Shown: positions 18,576-27,733, numbered from the stretch's first letter. The stretch: 64,000 nt of DNA from Bacteroidota bacterium (GCA_018266835.1 JAFDZP010000004.1:186001-250000); one strand, 5' to 3'. The notes: a model not told the origin generated them from the sequence alone. Program-made: numbers and translations.

Positions 18576-19586
18576 TTATACTGAAATTACTTTGTCGGAA
18601 TGTTTATTCATGTGAGCAACTTCATCAATTCTCCAGCATGCAGCAGTGTGTCCCGGAGCTACTTCAAAATCAGGCGGCTGCTCGTTCCAGCATTTTTCAA
18701 TTGCATACTGGCATCTTGTACAGAAGTGGCATCCTTTCGGATACGAAGTTGAAGGTGGAACAAATCCCTCGATAGTAGCAAGTCTGCCTTTTTCTTTATT
18801 CAGTTTAGGAATTGAACTTAGAAGCCCTAATGTATAAGGATGTTTTGGATTGTAAAAAATTTCGTTCACATCGCCGTACTCAACAACTTTAGATGCATAC
18901 ATAACTGCGACCCGTTTTGATACCTCGGCAATAACTCCAAGATCATGAGTGATCATTATCACACCCATACCCAACTCATCCTGTAATCTTTTTATAAGCT
19001 CAAGTATCTGTGCCTGAACTGTAACATCAAGAGCTGTAGTCGGTTCATCAGCAATAAGAATTTCAGGGTTACATGCCAATGCAATTGCAATCATAATACG
19101 CTGTCTCATTCCGCCCGAAAGCTGGTGAGGATATTCATTATATCTTTGCTCGGGAGCAGGGATACCCACAAGCTTAAGCATATCAATTGCCTTTGCTTTA
19201 GCATCTGACTTTGAAAGTTTTTGGTGGAGTATAACAGTTTCTTCAATCTGATTTCCGCAGGTGAAAACAGGATTAAGTGACGTCATCGGTTCCTGAAAAA
19301 TCATTCCGATATCATTTCCTCTTACATGCTGCATTTCCTTCTCAGGAATTTTCAGAAGGTCTTTTCCTTTAAACAATATTTCGCCGCCGACAATTTTTCC
19401 GGGAGGGTCAGGAATAAGTCTCATTATAGAAAGGGCAGATACACTTTTTCCGCAGCCGGATTCGCCGACTAACCCTAATGTTTCACCTTTATCTACTTCG
19501 TAGGAAACATCATCAACTGCAGTTGCAACACCGTCATCGGTATAAAAATAAGTTTTAAGGTTCTTAACCTCGAGAAGTTTGGACAT
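18576..19586 (-). CDS. oligopeptide/dipeptide ABC transporter ATP-binding protein (OppD/DppD type)
   Basis: 336 residues. Walker A is GESGCGKS (41-48), the signature is LSGGMRQR, Walker B is ILIADEPTTALD, and the switch is ITHDLG. The C-terminal extension typical of peptide transporters contains a Cys cluster (CHFCTRCQYAIEKC). The enzyme energises uptake of small peptides or related solutes. No permease, binding protein or second ATPase (OppF) is adjacent on this strand, so the rest of the transporter is elsewhere. Confidence 0.92.
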   Translation of the reverse strand: MSKLLEVKNLKTYFYTDDGVATAVDDVSYEVDKGETLGLVGESGCGKSVSALSIMRLIPDPPGKIVGGEILFKGKDLLKIPEKEMQHVRGNDIGMIFQEPMTSLNPVFTCGNQIEETVILHQKLSKSDAKAKAIDMLKLVGIPAPEQRYNEYPHQLSGGMRQRIMIAIALACNPEILIADEPTTALDVTVQAQILELIKRLQDELGMGVIMITHDLGVIAEVSKRVAVMYASKVVEYGDVNEIFYNPKHPYTLGLLSSIPKLNKEKGRLATIEGFVPPSTSYPKGCHFCTRCQYAIEKCWNEQPPDFEVAPGHTAACWRIDEVAHMNKHSDKVISV

Positions 19587-19631
19587 ACTCTTTGTTTTAA
19601 AATTTCACTTAAGAATAGCGCTTAAAAATAA

Positions 19632-19652
19632 CCCTTAAAGATGGATTAAGGG
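19632..19652 (-). terminator. hairpin after the phosphohexomutase gene
   Basis: CCCTTAA and TTAAGGG form a 7-bp stem with a 7-nt loop, 6 nt past the stop codon. On the minus strand TTATTTTTAAG follows, as for a Rho-independent terminator. Confidence 0.6.
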
Positions 19653-19658
19653 AATTTA

Positions 19659-21035
19659 TTATATTAGTTTCTTAATTTCACTGATAAATTTTTGCTGTAT
19701 AGAATCAGCTTCAGCTCGTGATTTCGCCTCAGTAATGATTCTTATAATAGGTTCGGTGTTTGATTTTCTTAAATGAATCCAGTATTCAGGGAAATCAAGT
19801 TTCACTCCGTCAATAGTTGTAATTTTACATCCCGAATTTTTATATCTGCTTATAACTGTTTTTAAAATCTTGTCAGGATTTTTAACATTTTCAATTTTCG
19901 CTTTTGATATATAATATTGCGGTAAAGCATTTTTGTATTCGCTGACGCTAATTTTTGATTCAGCGAATTCCTGTAAAATCATTGCCAGGCCTCCTATTGC
20001 TCCTCTTCCGTAAAGCATTTCAGGATAAATTATTCCTCCGCTTCCTTCTCCACCGATTATTGATTTTCGTTTTTTCATTTCCTTCACAACATTTATTTCT
20101 CCAACAGCGCTTCTGTAAGATTTTGCTCCCCATTTTTTCGCAATATCATCTACTGCTCTTGTAGTAGAAAGATTTACACAAACAGATTTATTCTTTTGCT
20201 TTGATTTTCTTAAAACAAAATTTGCTGCGGTAACAACGGTATTTTCTTCTATGTAAGGTTCGCCTTTTTCGGTGATAATTACAAGCCTATCGCTATCTGG
20301 GTCAATTGCGAAACCTACATCAGCTTTATATTTTTTTACGGCAGAACATAGTTGTTTTAAATTCTCAGGAATTGGTTCAGGCGTGTGTGGAAAAATTCCG
20401 CTGCCATCACAAAATAATTCTATTACTTCACATCCTAATTTTTTTAATAATTTGGGAGCTATTATAGATGCCGCTGAATTTACCGCATCTATTACAATTC
20501 TGAATTTTCTTTTTTTGATTACTTTGGAATCTAATATTTTAAGATTCAAAACCTTTTCTATATGCTTATCAAGCCACGATAAATCAAACGTAAGCTTTTT
20601 AATATCCCAGACTGATGCATATTTAAAATTACCCTTTTCAGCGATTGAGAGAAATTCCTTTATCTGTAATGGCTCAAGAAAAGTGCCGTTAGAACTTAAG
20701 AATTTGAGACCATTCCATTTCTGTGGATTATGGGAAGCTGTAACTGCAATTCCCCCTGCTGCTTTTAAACTGTTGGTAGCTATTTGTACAGTCGGGGTAG
20801 GTGAAATACCGATATAAACAACTTCGAAACCTGATAGAAGTAAATTATTTATAACGAGATTAGAGATTATCTCACCGTTTAATCGGCCGTCACGGCCTAC
20901 AACTATTTTTCTAGACTTTGAATTTTTTCTGCAATATTCTGCGAAGGCAGATGTGAACTTTGATATGTTTTGCGGAGTGAGGTTATCACCAAAGATCCCT
21001 CTTACTCCTGATACAGAGGCAATTATTTCAGACAA
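19659..21035 (-). CDS. phosphoglucomutase/phosphomannomutase family phosphohexomutase (GlmM-like)
   Basis: 458 residues of the alpha-D-phosphohexomutase family. The phosphoserine is S101 in VTASHNPQKWNGLKF. The metal loop is AIDPDSDRL, the sugar loop GEGSGGII, and the phosphate-binding loop RKSNTEPIIRI near the C-terminus. The opening SGVRGIFGDNLTP is the form found in archaeal-type GlmM/PGM proteins. Substrate (glucosamine, glucose or mannose phosphate) cannot be fixed from motifs. A GlmU-like gene lies 0.35 kb away, which makes a UDP-sugar role plausible. Confidence 0.88.
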   Translation of the reverse strand: MSEIIASVSGVRGIFGDNLTPQNISKFTSAFAEYCRKNSKSRKIVVGRDGRLNGEIISNLVINNLLLSGFEVVYIGISPTPTVQIATNSLKAAGGIAVTASHNPQKWNGLKFLSSNGTFLEPLQIKEFLSIAEKGNFKYASVWDIKKLTFDLSWLDKHIEKVLNLKILDSKVIKKRKFRIVIDAVNSAASIIAPKLLKKLGCEVIELFCDGSGIFPHTPEPIPENLKQLCSAVKKYKADVGFAIDPDSDRLVIITEKGEPYIEENTVVTAANFVLRKSKQKNKSVCVNLSTTRAVDDIAKKWGAKSYRSAVGEINVVKEMKKRKSIIGGEGSGGIIYPEMLYGRGAIGGLAMILQEFAESKISVSEYKNALPQYYISKAKIENVKNPDKILKTVISRYKNSGCKITTIDGVKLDFPEYWIHLRKSNTEPIIRIITEAKSRAEADSIQQKFISEIKKLI

Positions 21036-21149
21036 ATATTTATGAATTTAAATTAAAAAATCTAATCAAAATAACAGATTTTCACTGTAAATGTAAGGAA
21101 CAACGAAGAAGGTAAAACTGTTAAGGATAATTAGAACATATAAAAACTT

Positions 21150-21347
21150 ATGCCATCAACAGTTATAAGAAGATTTAATTACAGCGAAGATAAAAAAGTA
21201 CTAACTGTTACTTTTACAACTGATAGAACTTATAAATATAAAAATGTTCCCGAGAATATTTATAACCAATTCTCAAAAGCAACTTCCAAAGGAAGATACT
21301 TTAACTTCAACATTCGCGATAAGTACGAATATGAAGAAGTAGATTAA
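21150..21347 (+). CDS. KTSC domain protein
   Basis: 65 residues made of one KTSC domain: PSTVIRRFNYSED at the start, a central Y-x-Y-x-x-VP (YKYKNVPENIY) and the diagnostic K-G-x-(Y/F)-F-N-x-x-IR (SKGRYFNFNIRDKY). Function is unknown; the domain is also fused to some lysyl-tRNA synthetases. It stands alone, divergent from the phosphohexomutase gene and convergent with the GlmU-like gene. Confidence 0.85.
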   Translation: MPSTVIRRFNYSEDKKVLTVTFTTDRTYKYKNVPENIYNQFSKATSKGRYFNFNIRDKYEYEEVD

Positions 21348-21351
21348 TTTA

Positions 21352-21377
21352 CGTTCCAACGCTGGAGCATAGGAACG
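21352..21377. repeat. 26-bp dispersed palindrome, copy 2
   Basis: CGTTCCAACGCTGGAGCATA plus GGAACG, same family as 9069-9094. It fills the gap between two convergent genes (21347 and 21383), where it could terminate both. Confidence 0.85.
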
Positions 21378-21382
21378 AGAAC

Positions 21383-22129
21383 TTACGCCATCTTTTCCAT
21401 TTCTTCTAATTGCTCAACCGTATTCACTCCTGTAATTTCCATATTGTTTTCAGTCGGCACTGCGCCGATTTTCATATTGTTATCTTTGAAGTAATTAAAG
21501 ATATCAGTCAGGTAATATTCACCCTGAGCATTATCTGTCTTTAAAGTTTTCAATGCCTCAAATAAATTTTTATTATCAACAATATATATTCCTGAATTTA
21601 TCTCGCTAAGTTTTTTTATTTCTTCATCTGCATCTTTCTCTTCTACAATATCTATAAAATTACCATTCTCATCTCTTACAATTCTACCGTAGCCAAACGG
21701 ATTTTGAAAATTTGCGGAGAGCAGGCTCGCAGAAAAACTGTTTGCATTATGAAAACTTAAAAATTTTTCAACAGTTTCAAATCTTAATAAAGGAACATCT
21801 CCCGAAAGAATTAAAGTGTCTCCGTCAAAATTTTCAAGTTCCGGTTTCGTCTGCATTACTGCATGACCTGTTCCAAGCTGCTCATCCTGAGAAGCAAATG
21901 AAATTTTATTCAGATCATTTTTAAATGTCTCTTTAATAAAATCCATTACAGCTTGTTTCTGATGACCGACAATTAAAATTATTTTTTCAGAGTGGATTTT
22001 CAAAGCGAGCTCTACAACATATTGTATCATTGGTTTTCCTTTTAAAGGAAACATTACTTTCGATTTATCGGGATTTCTCATTCGCTTGCCTTTACCTGCG
22101 GCAAGTATTACGGTAGCAAGTTTTTTCAT
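21383..22129 (-). CDS. GlmU-like nucleotidyltransferase, uridylyltransferase domain only
   Basis: 248 residues. The N-terminal LAAGKGKRMRNPDKSKVMF motif (9-27) is the nucleotide-binding loop of sugar-1-phosphate uridylyltransferases. DEQLGTGHAV and LSGDVPLLR match the GlmU uracil-binding and metal sites, and the later EKDADEE and EINSGIY stretches fit as well. The left-handed beta-helix acetyltransferase domain of full GlmU (about 450 residues) is absent. It probably makes UDP-GlcNAc or a related UDP-sugar, with acetylation done elsewhere. The hairpin at 22154-22183 precedes it. Confidence 0.85.
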   Translation of the reverse strand: MKKLATVILAAGKGKRMRNPDKSKVMFPLKGKPMIQYVVELALKIHSEKIILIVGHQKQAVMDFIKETFKNDLNKISFASQDEQLGTGHAVMQTKPELENFDGDTLILSGDVPLLRFETVEKFLSFHNANSFSASLLSANFQNPFGYGRIVRDENGNFIDIVEEKDADEEIKKLSEINSGIYIVDNKNLFEALKTLKTDNAQGEYYLTDIFNYFKDNNMKIGAVPTENNMEITGVNTVEQLEEMEKMA

Positions 22130-22153
22130 TTATCGGGAATAGATTATAAAAAA

Positions 22154-22183
22154 GCCTGTAACATCTTTTAGATGCTTACAGGC
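22154..22183 (-). terminator. Rho-independent terminator after panC
   Basis: GCCTGTAA and TTACAGGC enclose CATCT/AGATG pairing; on the minus strand the stem is followed directly by a T6 run. It lies about 44 nt past the panC stop and separates panC from the GlmU-like gene. Confidence 0.85.
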
Positions 22184-22226
22184 CGGAAAATTATTTTAGT
22201 TCCAATAGGGGAAAGGAACAACTTTA

Positions 22227-23087
22227 TTATTTTGTAAATAAAATATTATCTATCAGTCTTGTGTTGCCAATTTTCGCAGCTAATGAAATCAGCACTTCAC
22301 CATTATACGATGCCAGGTCATATATTTTTTTCAGTTCACTGTTATCCGTTATCTCGATAAATTCAATCGTTAGATTTTTTGAATTTGATTTTAATACTTC
22401 ACCTATCTTTCCTATTATAGCGTTGGCATCAGAAGCTTTTTTATCGGTTATCATTTTCTTGCCTTCAACAAGAGCTTTATAAATTGCAGATGCTTCAGTC
22501 TTTTCTGAATCCGACAAGTAAGAATTTCTTGAACTCATTGCAAGTCCGTTATCTTCACGGACTGTGGGACATATGGAAACTTTTAAATCATAATTTAAAT
22601 CTTCAGCCATTTGTTTTATAACAACTGCCTGCTGAGCATCTTTTTGTCCGAAGTAAGCTGAGTTGGGTTTAACAATATTAAACAGCTTTGCAACAACTGT
22701 TGCAACACCTGTAAAATGGTTTGGTCTTGCCTTGCCTTCCAAAGTATCTGATATATCCGAAACTGAAATTCTGGTTTTGTTTTTCGGAGGATACATTTCC
22801 TCTGCTGAAGGATGAAAAATATAATCAACTCCTGCCTTCTCGCATGCAAAATAATCTTTTAAAAAGTCACGAGGATATTTTTCGAAATCTTCTCCGGGAA
22901 GAAACTGAGTAGGATTCACAAATATGCTTACAACAACGATATCATTTTCTTCTTTTGCTTTATCAATAAGAGATGTATGTCCCTTGTGAAGAAATCCCAT
23001 AGTTGGAACAAAGCCGATTTTTTTCCCCACACATCTGAAATAATCTGCAACATCCTGCATTGCAGCAATCTCTTTGATAACTTTCAT
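22227..23087 (-). CDS. panC: pantothenate synthetase
   Basis: Condenses pantoate and beta-alanine with ATP to give pantothenate, the coenzyme A precursor. 286 residues, normal length. The class I adenylylation motif is PTMGFLHKGHTSL (HKGH at 34-37), followed by VSIFVNPTQF, FGQKDAQQAVVIKQM and the KMSKS-like AMSSRNSYL. accD is 23 nt upstream on the same strand, so both probably share a transcript. panB and panD are not in the window. Confidence 0.96.
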   Translation of the reverse strand: MKVIKEIAAMQDVADYFRCVGKKIGFVPTMGFLHKGHTSLIDKAKEENDIVVVSIFVNPTQFLPGEDFEKYPRDFLKDYFACEKAGVDYIFHPSAEEMYPPKNKTRISVSDISDTLEGKARPNHFTGVATVVAKLFNIVKPNSAYFGQKDAQQAVVIKQMAEDLNYDLKVSICPTVREDNGLAMSSRNSYLSDSEKTEASAIYKALVEGKKMITDKKASDANAIIGKIGEVLKSNSKNLTIEFIEITDNSELKKIYDLASYNGEVLISLAAKIGNTRLIDNILFTK

Positions 23088-23110
23088 GAATGAAATTTTA
23101 TTTAGAAGAA

Positions 23111-23950
23111 TTAATTTATTAAATTTAGAAGCTGAGATAACCTAAGCTTAAGATCTTTTCTGTTCACAATAAAATCAATGAAGCCGTGCTCTAGTAAAAA
23201 TTCTGATTTCTGAAATCCTTTAGGAAGTTCTTTTCCCGTTGCCTGCTTTACAACTCTGGGACCAGCAAAAGCAATCAAAGCTTTCGGTTCGGCAATATTG
23301 AAATCACCAAGCATCGAGTATGATGCAGATGCTCCGCCCGTTGTAGGATTTGTAAGTAATGAAATATATGGAATTTTTTCTTCGTCTAATTTTGCAAGCT
23401 TTGCGCTTGTCTTCGCCAATTGCATTAGTGATATTGCGCCTTCCATCATTCTTGCGCCGCCGCTTGATGAAATAATAATAAGCGGACTTTTATTTTTTAT
23501 TGCCTTATCAACTGCTCTGCTGATTTTTTCGCCTACTACACTTCCCATGCTTCCGCCTATGAAATCAAAATCCATACAGGCAATAACAACTTCCTTACCG
23601 TTTATTTTTCCGGTAACAGTTCTTATCGCATCGTACAAATCAGTTTTCTTTATAGTATCTTCTACGCGTTTTGCATAGGGCTTTGTATCTGTGAAATGAA
23701 GCGGGTCAACCGACTTCATTTTTCTGTCAAACTCCTTTAATGAATCTTCATCAAGAATGAGTTTGAAATACTCTTTGCTTCCTATTCTAAAATGATAATC
23801 ACATTTTATACAAAGGTAAGAATTTGATTCCCACTGTTTTTTGTGCATAAGTTCGCCGCACTCGGGGCACTTAATCCACATACCGTCAGGAACGTCTTGC
23901 TTAGGTGTATCTGTTTGAATGTTTTCCTTATTTCGCTTAAACCATGCCAT
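23111..23950 (-). CDS. accD: acetyl-CoA carboxylase carboxyltransferase subunit beta
   Basis: Carboxyltransferase half of bacterial acetyl-CoA carboxylase, which makes malonyl-CoA for fatty acids. 279 residues. The N-terminal four-Cys zinc ribbon is complete (C28, C31, C47, C50), followed by the crotonase-like fold with [27 protein letters not shown] and FAGPRVV. accA is not adjacent. panC follows after 23 nt. Confidence 0.96.
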   Translation of the reverse strand: MAWFKRNKENIQTDTPKQDVPDGMWIKCPECGELMHKKQWESNSYLCIKCDYHFRIGSKEYFKLILDEDSLKEFDRKMKSVDPLHFTDTKPYAKRVEDTIKKTDLYDAIRTVTGKINGKEVVIACMDFDFIGGSMGSVVGEKISRAVDKAIKNKSPLIIISSSGGARMMEGAISLMQLAKTSAKLAKLDEEKIPYISLLTNPTTGGASASYSMLGDFNIAEPKALIAFAGPRVVKQATGKELPKGFQKSEFLLEHGFIDFIVNRKDLKLRLSQLLNLIN

Positions 23951-24028
23951 TCGCTAAATTTACAAGGTTTTTTTGAATTTTGATAGTAAGAAAAGTTTAT
24001 TATTTGAAAGACGTTTTGGAGAGTAATT

Positions 24029-24059
24029 CCCGTTCCCTGCATGCATTGCAAAGAACGGG
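24029..24059. terminator. hairpin downstream of the DUF1573-cytochrome gene
   Basis: CCCGTTC and GAACGGG form a 7-bp stem around a 17-nt loop, with A/T tracts on both sides. It lies 10 nt after the minus-strand stop codon. Confidence 0.6.
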
Positions 24060-24069
24060 ATTTTAAAAT

Positions 24070-24867
24070 TTATTCTTTTATGAATGAATTGACAGACAAG
24101 TCGCTTCTTATATAGGCAAGTAATGTCATTATTTCGTCTGTTGTAAGTGGACCACCGTTATCTTTATGGAAGCCCGGCATCATTGTCGGCTGATTCGGTG
24201 AACCTGCTTTTATATAATTTATTAACTGGTCGTCAGAATATTTTGAGGCTGAGTTTTTATCTATAGGTCCGTGCGGCTTGTGATCTTTCGGGTCACCGTG
24301 GCAGATTCCGCAATCTGCATCGTAAAGTTCTTTGCCGATTTTTCCGATTCCTTTGGTTACGTGACAGTCTTTACAAGCGCCGTCAAAAATTGATTGCCCT
24401 GCCATTATAGTCATGTGCTTTTTCTCTTCTTCGCTTGGAAGTTTTACATCGAAGTTGAGAGTAAGAATTATCTGGTCGTTAGGGGCAGGGGAGTTTGACT
24501 GAATTAAAACTGTCTTCTCAACCTTGCCGACTTTACCGTTTGAGTTAAAAGTAATTTTTATTTTTCCTTTCTCACCTGCAGCGTAAGTGTTCTTTTCGCC
24601 TGCTGTTGCTGCTGTGCATCCGCATGAAGTCTGTACATTTGTTATTTCAAGCTCTGAGTCACCTTCATTGGTAAAATCAAACTCATACTGAATAATATCT
24701 CCCTGTAATATCTTTCCGAAGTCTCTCTGCTTTTCAGCGAATACTATTTTCGGACCGCCGGTAAATGTAACATTACCCAGAATATCCGAGCTCTTCAGAT
24801 TGACGGAAAGAATCAATCCGAGAATTAAAACAAAGAATAATGATAAGTAGAATTTTTTGATATTCAT
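24070..24867 (-). CDS. exported DUF1573 - cytochrome c fusion with two CxxCH motifs
   Basis: 265 residues. An N-terminal hydrophobic segment (about 6-24) exports or anchors it. Residues 40-145 are a DUF1573 Ig-like domain (DFGKILQGD ... F-x-NEG ... TSCGCT). The C-terminal part (about 155-260) resembles a cytochrome c domain but carries two haem-attachment sites, CKDCH (165-169) and CGICH (186-190), with PTMMPGFH near 227-234 offering a Met ligand. A likely role is periplasmic electron transfer, but no partner is visible. The start overlaps the tsaB stop by 4 nt, so the gene is the tail of the tsaE-tsaB operon. Confidence 0.8.
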   Translation of the reverse strand: MNIKKFYLSLFFVLILGLILSVNLKSSDILGNVTFTGGPKIVFAEKQRDFGKILQGDIIQYEFDFTNEGDSELEITNVQTSCGCTAATAGEKNTYAAGEKGKIKITFNSNGKVGKVEKTVLIQSNSPAPNDQIILTLNFDVKLPSEEEKKHMTIMAGQSIFDGACKDCHVTKGIGKIGKELYDADCGICHGDPKDHKPHGPIDKNSASKYSDDQLINYIKAGSPNQPTMMPGFHKDNGGPLTTDEIMTLLAYIRSDLSVNSFIKE

Positions 24868-25511
24868 ATAAGTTTTTTTTGCGATTTTAGCGGAATAAAT
24901 TCCTTCATATAGAAAGGTTCCGATGTATTATAATCAGAAAATTTATTTAGTGAAATATAATTTAACGTCAACTCGTACTGGGAAATTAAGCCGGAAGAAT
25001 CCAATATCATAACCTTCTCATCAAAGCCTTCAACTTTCTCATTTGTAACAAAAAAATCTTCTTCATTAATTATGCTTGAAAGAAGAGATATGCTGTAGTC
25101 TGAAATTCTTTCAAGCTGCTTATCTGATTTTTTATATCTGGCAAAGTAGAATTCATTTGTTCTTGAGTTGGAAAAAATAAGCGATACAATTGTTTTATCT
25201 GATTCAATCTTGTTGGCAAGAATATCGAGTGAATTAATTTCAATCAGCTTTGCATCCGATGCAAAACAAATTCCTTTTGCAATTGCAGATGAGATTCGTA
25301 ACCCTGTGAATGAGCCCGGACCGTTTGAAATGGAAACGTAATCCAGATCTTTTAATAAAAAATTATTTCCTGTGCAGAGTTGAGTTATTCTGTAAATCAA
25401 AACATCGGCGTTTTCTTCTTCAGGCAAAACATGACGAAATAATTCTTTGCTTTCAGTAAAGAGAGCAAACTCAATTTTGCGTGATGAGGAATCTATTAAT
25501 AGTATATTCAA
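24864..25511 (-). CDS. tsaB: tRNA threonylcarbamoyladenosine biosynthesis protein TsaB
   Basis: Partner of TsaD and TsaE in making the universal t6A base of ANN-decoding tRNAs. 215 residues. The start (MNILLIDSSSRK) and SISNGPGSFTGLRISSAIAKG match the YeaZ/TsaB ASKHA fold. The start codon is TTG, fixed by the NILLIDSS opening. tsaE ends 7 nt upstream and the next gene overlaps by 4 nt, so the three are co-transcribed. tsaD is not in the window. Confidence 0.92.
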   Translation of the reverse strand: MNILLIDSSSRKIEFALFTESKELFRHVLPEEENADVLIYRITQLCTGNNFLLKDLDYVSISNGPGSFTGLRISSAIAKGICFASDAKLIEINSLDILANKIESDKTIVSLIFSNSRTNEFYFARYKKSDKQLERISDYSISLLSSIINEEDFFVTNEKVEGFDEKVMILDSSGLISQYELTLNYISLNKFSDYNTSEPFYMKEFIPLKSQKKLI

Positions 25512-25518
25512 GGTATAT

Positions 25519-25944
25519 TCAAAAAATTATTATTCTTTCGTTTTCGTTTTCTCCGTAATCAAAGTTAACGGATTTAAGTTTAATGCCTAAATGCTCAGCA
25601 GCCAGTTCAGGCCACTCAATCAGACAAATAGAATTTTCACCTATGTAATTATCAAATCCTATGGAATGAAGTTCAGATTCGTTTTTCAATCTGTATAAAT
25701 CAAAATGATTAATATCTATACTCTTGTTATCTATTGTTCCTTTGTATTCATTGACAATTAAAAATGTTGGACTGTTAACAACATCCTTAACATTAAAAAA
25801 TTTACAAATGCCTTTAATGAACTGTGTCTTGCCTGAACCAAGCTCACCTGTAAATCCTATTACATCCGATAAATTTATAGATGAAGCATAATTATATCCT
25901 GCTTCAAGTGTTTCTTCGGGTGAATATGTAATGATTTTATTAAT
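25519..25944 (-). CDS. tsaE: tRNA threonylcarbamoyladenosine biosynthesis ATPase TsaE, non-canonical start
   Basis: ATPase of the t6A complex. Translating the minus strand gives about 141 residues with the family opening INKIITYSPEETLEAG, P-loop GFTGELGSGKTQFIKG, the SPTFLIVNEY strand, NHFDLYRL and the closing IEWPE. Between the in-frame TAA (25960-25962) and the P-loop there is no ATG, GTG or TTG. The coordinate given assumes an ATT start at 25942-25944 (MNKIITYS), and ATT at 25954-25956 is another choice. The palindrome at 25963-25988 lies just upstream, so an insertion may have removed the original start. The frame itself is intact. Confidence 0.85.
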   Translation of the reverse strand: MNKIITYSPEETLEAGYNYASSINLSDVIGFTGELGSGKTQFIKGICKFFNVKDVVNSPTFLIVNEYKGTIDNKSIDINHFDLYRLKNESELHSIGFDNYIGENSICLIEWPELAAEHLGIKLKSVNFDYGENENERIIIF

Positions 25945-25962
25945 AGGAATAGAAATAAATTA

Positions 25963-25988
25963 CCGTCCCAAACAGGGGTTTGGGACGG
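25963..25988. repeat. solo REP-like palindrome between porX and tsaE
   Basis: CCGTCCCAAAC and GTTTGGGACGG, 4-nt loop: the fourth palindrome of the RAYT-associated repeat. It sits 16 nt past the porX stop and just before the tsaE frame, so it may also terminate porX. Confidence 0.85.
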
Positions 25989-26004
25989 AGAACGTTTTTA
26001 ATAT

Positions 26005-27591
26005 TTATAATTTTGGTTCCAGCGTAATCACAGGCAGGATCATTTCTTCAATAGAAATTCCGCCGTGCTGGAAAGTATCATTGTACTGATTCAAATATTT
26101 GTGATAATCCGTAGGATATACAAAATAGAAATCTTCCTTTGCAATAATATAATTTACAATTCCGCTTCTCTTAGGAAGTTTATATTCAACAGGATCTTTA
26201 ATGAATAAAGCATTTCTTAATTCTGCCTTTACATTTCTTCCGCATTTGTAACGAAGGTTTGTAGATGTTTCTCTGTCGCCAAGCGCTTTCACACCGTGCA
26301 GACATCTTATACTTCCGTGGTCAGTTGTGATTACAACTTTCACGTCCGGTTTATTTGCAAGCTGTCTTAACATTCCAAAGAATGATGAATGCTCAAACCA
26401 TGATGCAGTTAATGAACGGTATGCAGATTCGTCCGGAGCAATTTCTTTCAATATAGCATAATCACTTCGTGAGTGAGCCATCATATCTACAAAATTTATA
26501 ACTATCGCATTGAGCTGATTATTGCAATATGATTGAATTTTATTTTCAATTCCGCGTCCGAAATCAGAATCCATAATCTTCGTGTACTTCAGTTCATTAC
26601 GTAGTTTTATTTTTCTTCTATCAAGAAGCTTCTGCATAAATTCTTTTTCATAGTTATTCTTACTGTTCTCATCGTCATCATTTTTTCTCCATAGCTCAGG
26701 ATAATGTTTTTCTAAATCAGAAGGATATAATCCCGCGAAGATTGCATTTCTGCTGTAAGGAGTCGCCGTAGGAAGCAGCGAGTAATAATAATCTTTCTGT
26801 ATTTTAAAATACTCATGCAGGTACCTTTCCATAACCATCCACTGGTCTAATCTCATGCAGTCAATTACAAAAAAGAAAGTTGACTTATGAGTATCAAGAT
26901 GGGGTATAACGTATTTATCTACAATCTGGTTTGATAAGTCCGGTTTATCTCTGGTTTCATTTACCCAGTGAACGTAATTTTTTTCAACAAATTTTGAAAA
27001 CTCAATATTACATTCTTTGCGCTGATCAGTGAGTGTTTGCTTAAGTCCAAGATTCGGATGAGCATCAAGTTCCATTTCAAATCCTGTCATCTTTACATGT
27101 ATATCTACCCAGTCCTGCCATGAAGGATCATTCATCAGAGCCATTGAAATTTCATTGAAGCCCTGAATATAATCGCGCGAGACCTGATTACCTGTAATGC
27201 GTTTTGACTCAAGAATTTTTTTACAGACGAGAAGTACCTGATTAGGATTTACAGGCTTGATAAGATAATCTGAGATCTTACTGCCGATGGCATCTTCCAT
27301 CAGCGATTCAGTTTCATTTTTTGTTACCATCACAACGGGAAGAGAAGGTCGTAGCTCTTTTAACTCTGATAGAGTTTGCAATCCGCCTTTGCCCGGCATA
27401 TTTTCATCGAGAAAAACTAAGTCAAAATCTTTATTTCGTACGAGAGAAATTCCGTCCTCTCCGTTTGTTGCTTCATCAACATTGTACCCTTTATTTTTGA
27501 GATACATGATGTTCGATTTCAGATGCTCTATTTCATCGTCTATCCATAAAATGTTATTTCTACCTGCTGCAGACATAGTTTGTGTAAACAT
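26005..27591 (-). CDS. porX: T9SS response regulator PorX (receiver + PglZ domain)
   Basis: 528 residues. A receiver domain (about 12-130) has phosphoacceptor D62 (LVFLDENMPG) and K112. A helical linker leads to an alkaline-phosphatase-superfamily PglZ domain with metal ligands D244 (FVIDCMR), T277 (ATPYSR), D369, D424-H425 (TTDHGS) and H509 (FQHGG). This is the PorX architecture: it controls T9SS genes and binds the PorL motor, and its PglZ domain cleaves oligonucleotides in Porphyromonas. M6 is an alternative start that fits other PorX proteins better. The partner kinase PorY and sigma factor SigP are not in the window. Confidence 0.92.
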   Translation of the reverse strand: MFTQTMSAAGRNNILWIDDEIEHLKSNIMYLKNKGYNVDEATNGEDGISLVRNKDFDLVFLDENMPGKGGLQTLSELKELRPSLPVVMVTKNETESLMEDAIGSKISDYLIKPVNPNQVLLVCKKILESKRITGNQVSRDYIQGFNEISMALMNDPSWQDWVDIHVKMTGFEMELDAHPNLGLKQTLTDQRKECNIEFSKFVEKNYVHWVNETRDKPDLSNQIVDKYVIPHLDTHKSTFFFVIDCMRLDQWMVMERYLHEYFKIQKDYYYSLLPTATPYSRNAIFAGLYPSDLEKHYPELWRKNDDDENSKNNYEKEFMQKLLDRRKIKLRNELKYTKIMDSDFGRGIENKIQSYCNNQLNAIVINFVDMMAHSRSDYAILKEIAPDESAYRSLTASWFEHSSFFGMLRQLANKPDVKVVITTDHGSIRCLHGVKALGDRETSTNLRYKCGRNVKAELRNALFIKDPVEYKLPKRSGIVNYIIAKEDFYFVYPTDYHKYLNQYNDTFQHGGISIEEMILPVITLEPKL

Positions 27592-27733
27592 AAATTCTAC
27601 CTTTCGTTTAATTTAGAATTAGAAAAGGTAAAATGCTTTCATATGCTATCTTTAAGTTTTAAACTAATAATTTAAACGAATTTATAAAGAAAAAGTTCAT
27701 TTGTAAAGTTAATACGTAAAACTGTTTCTATTA

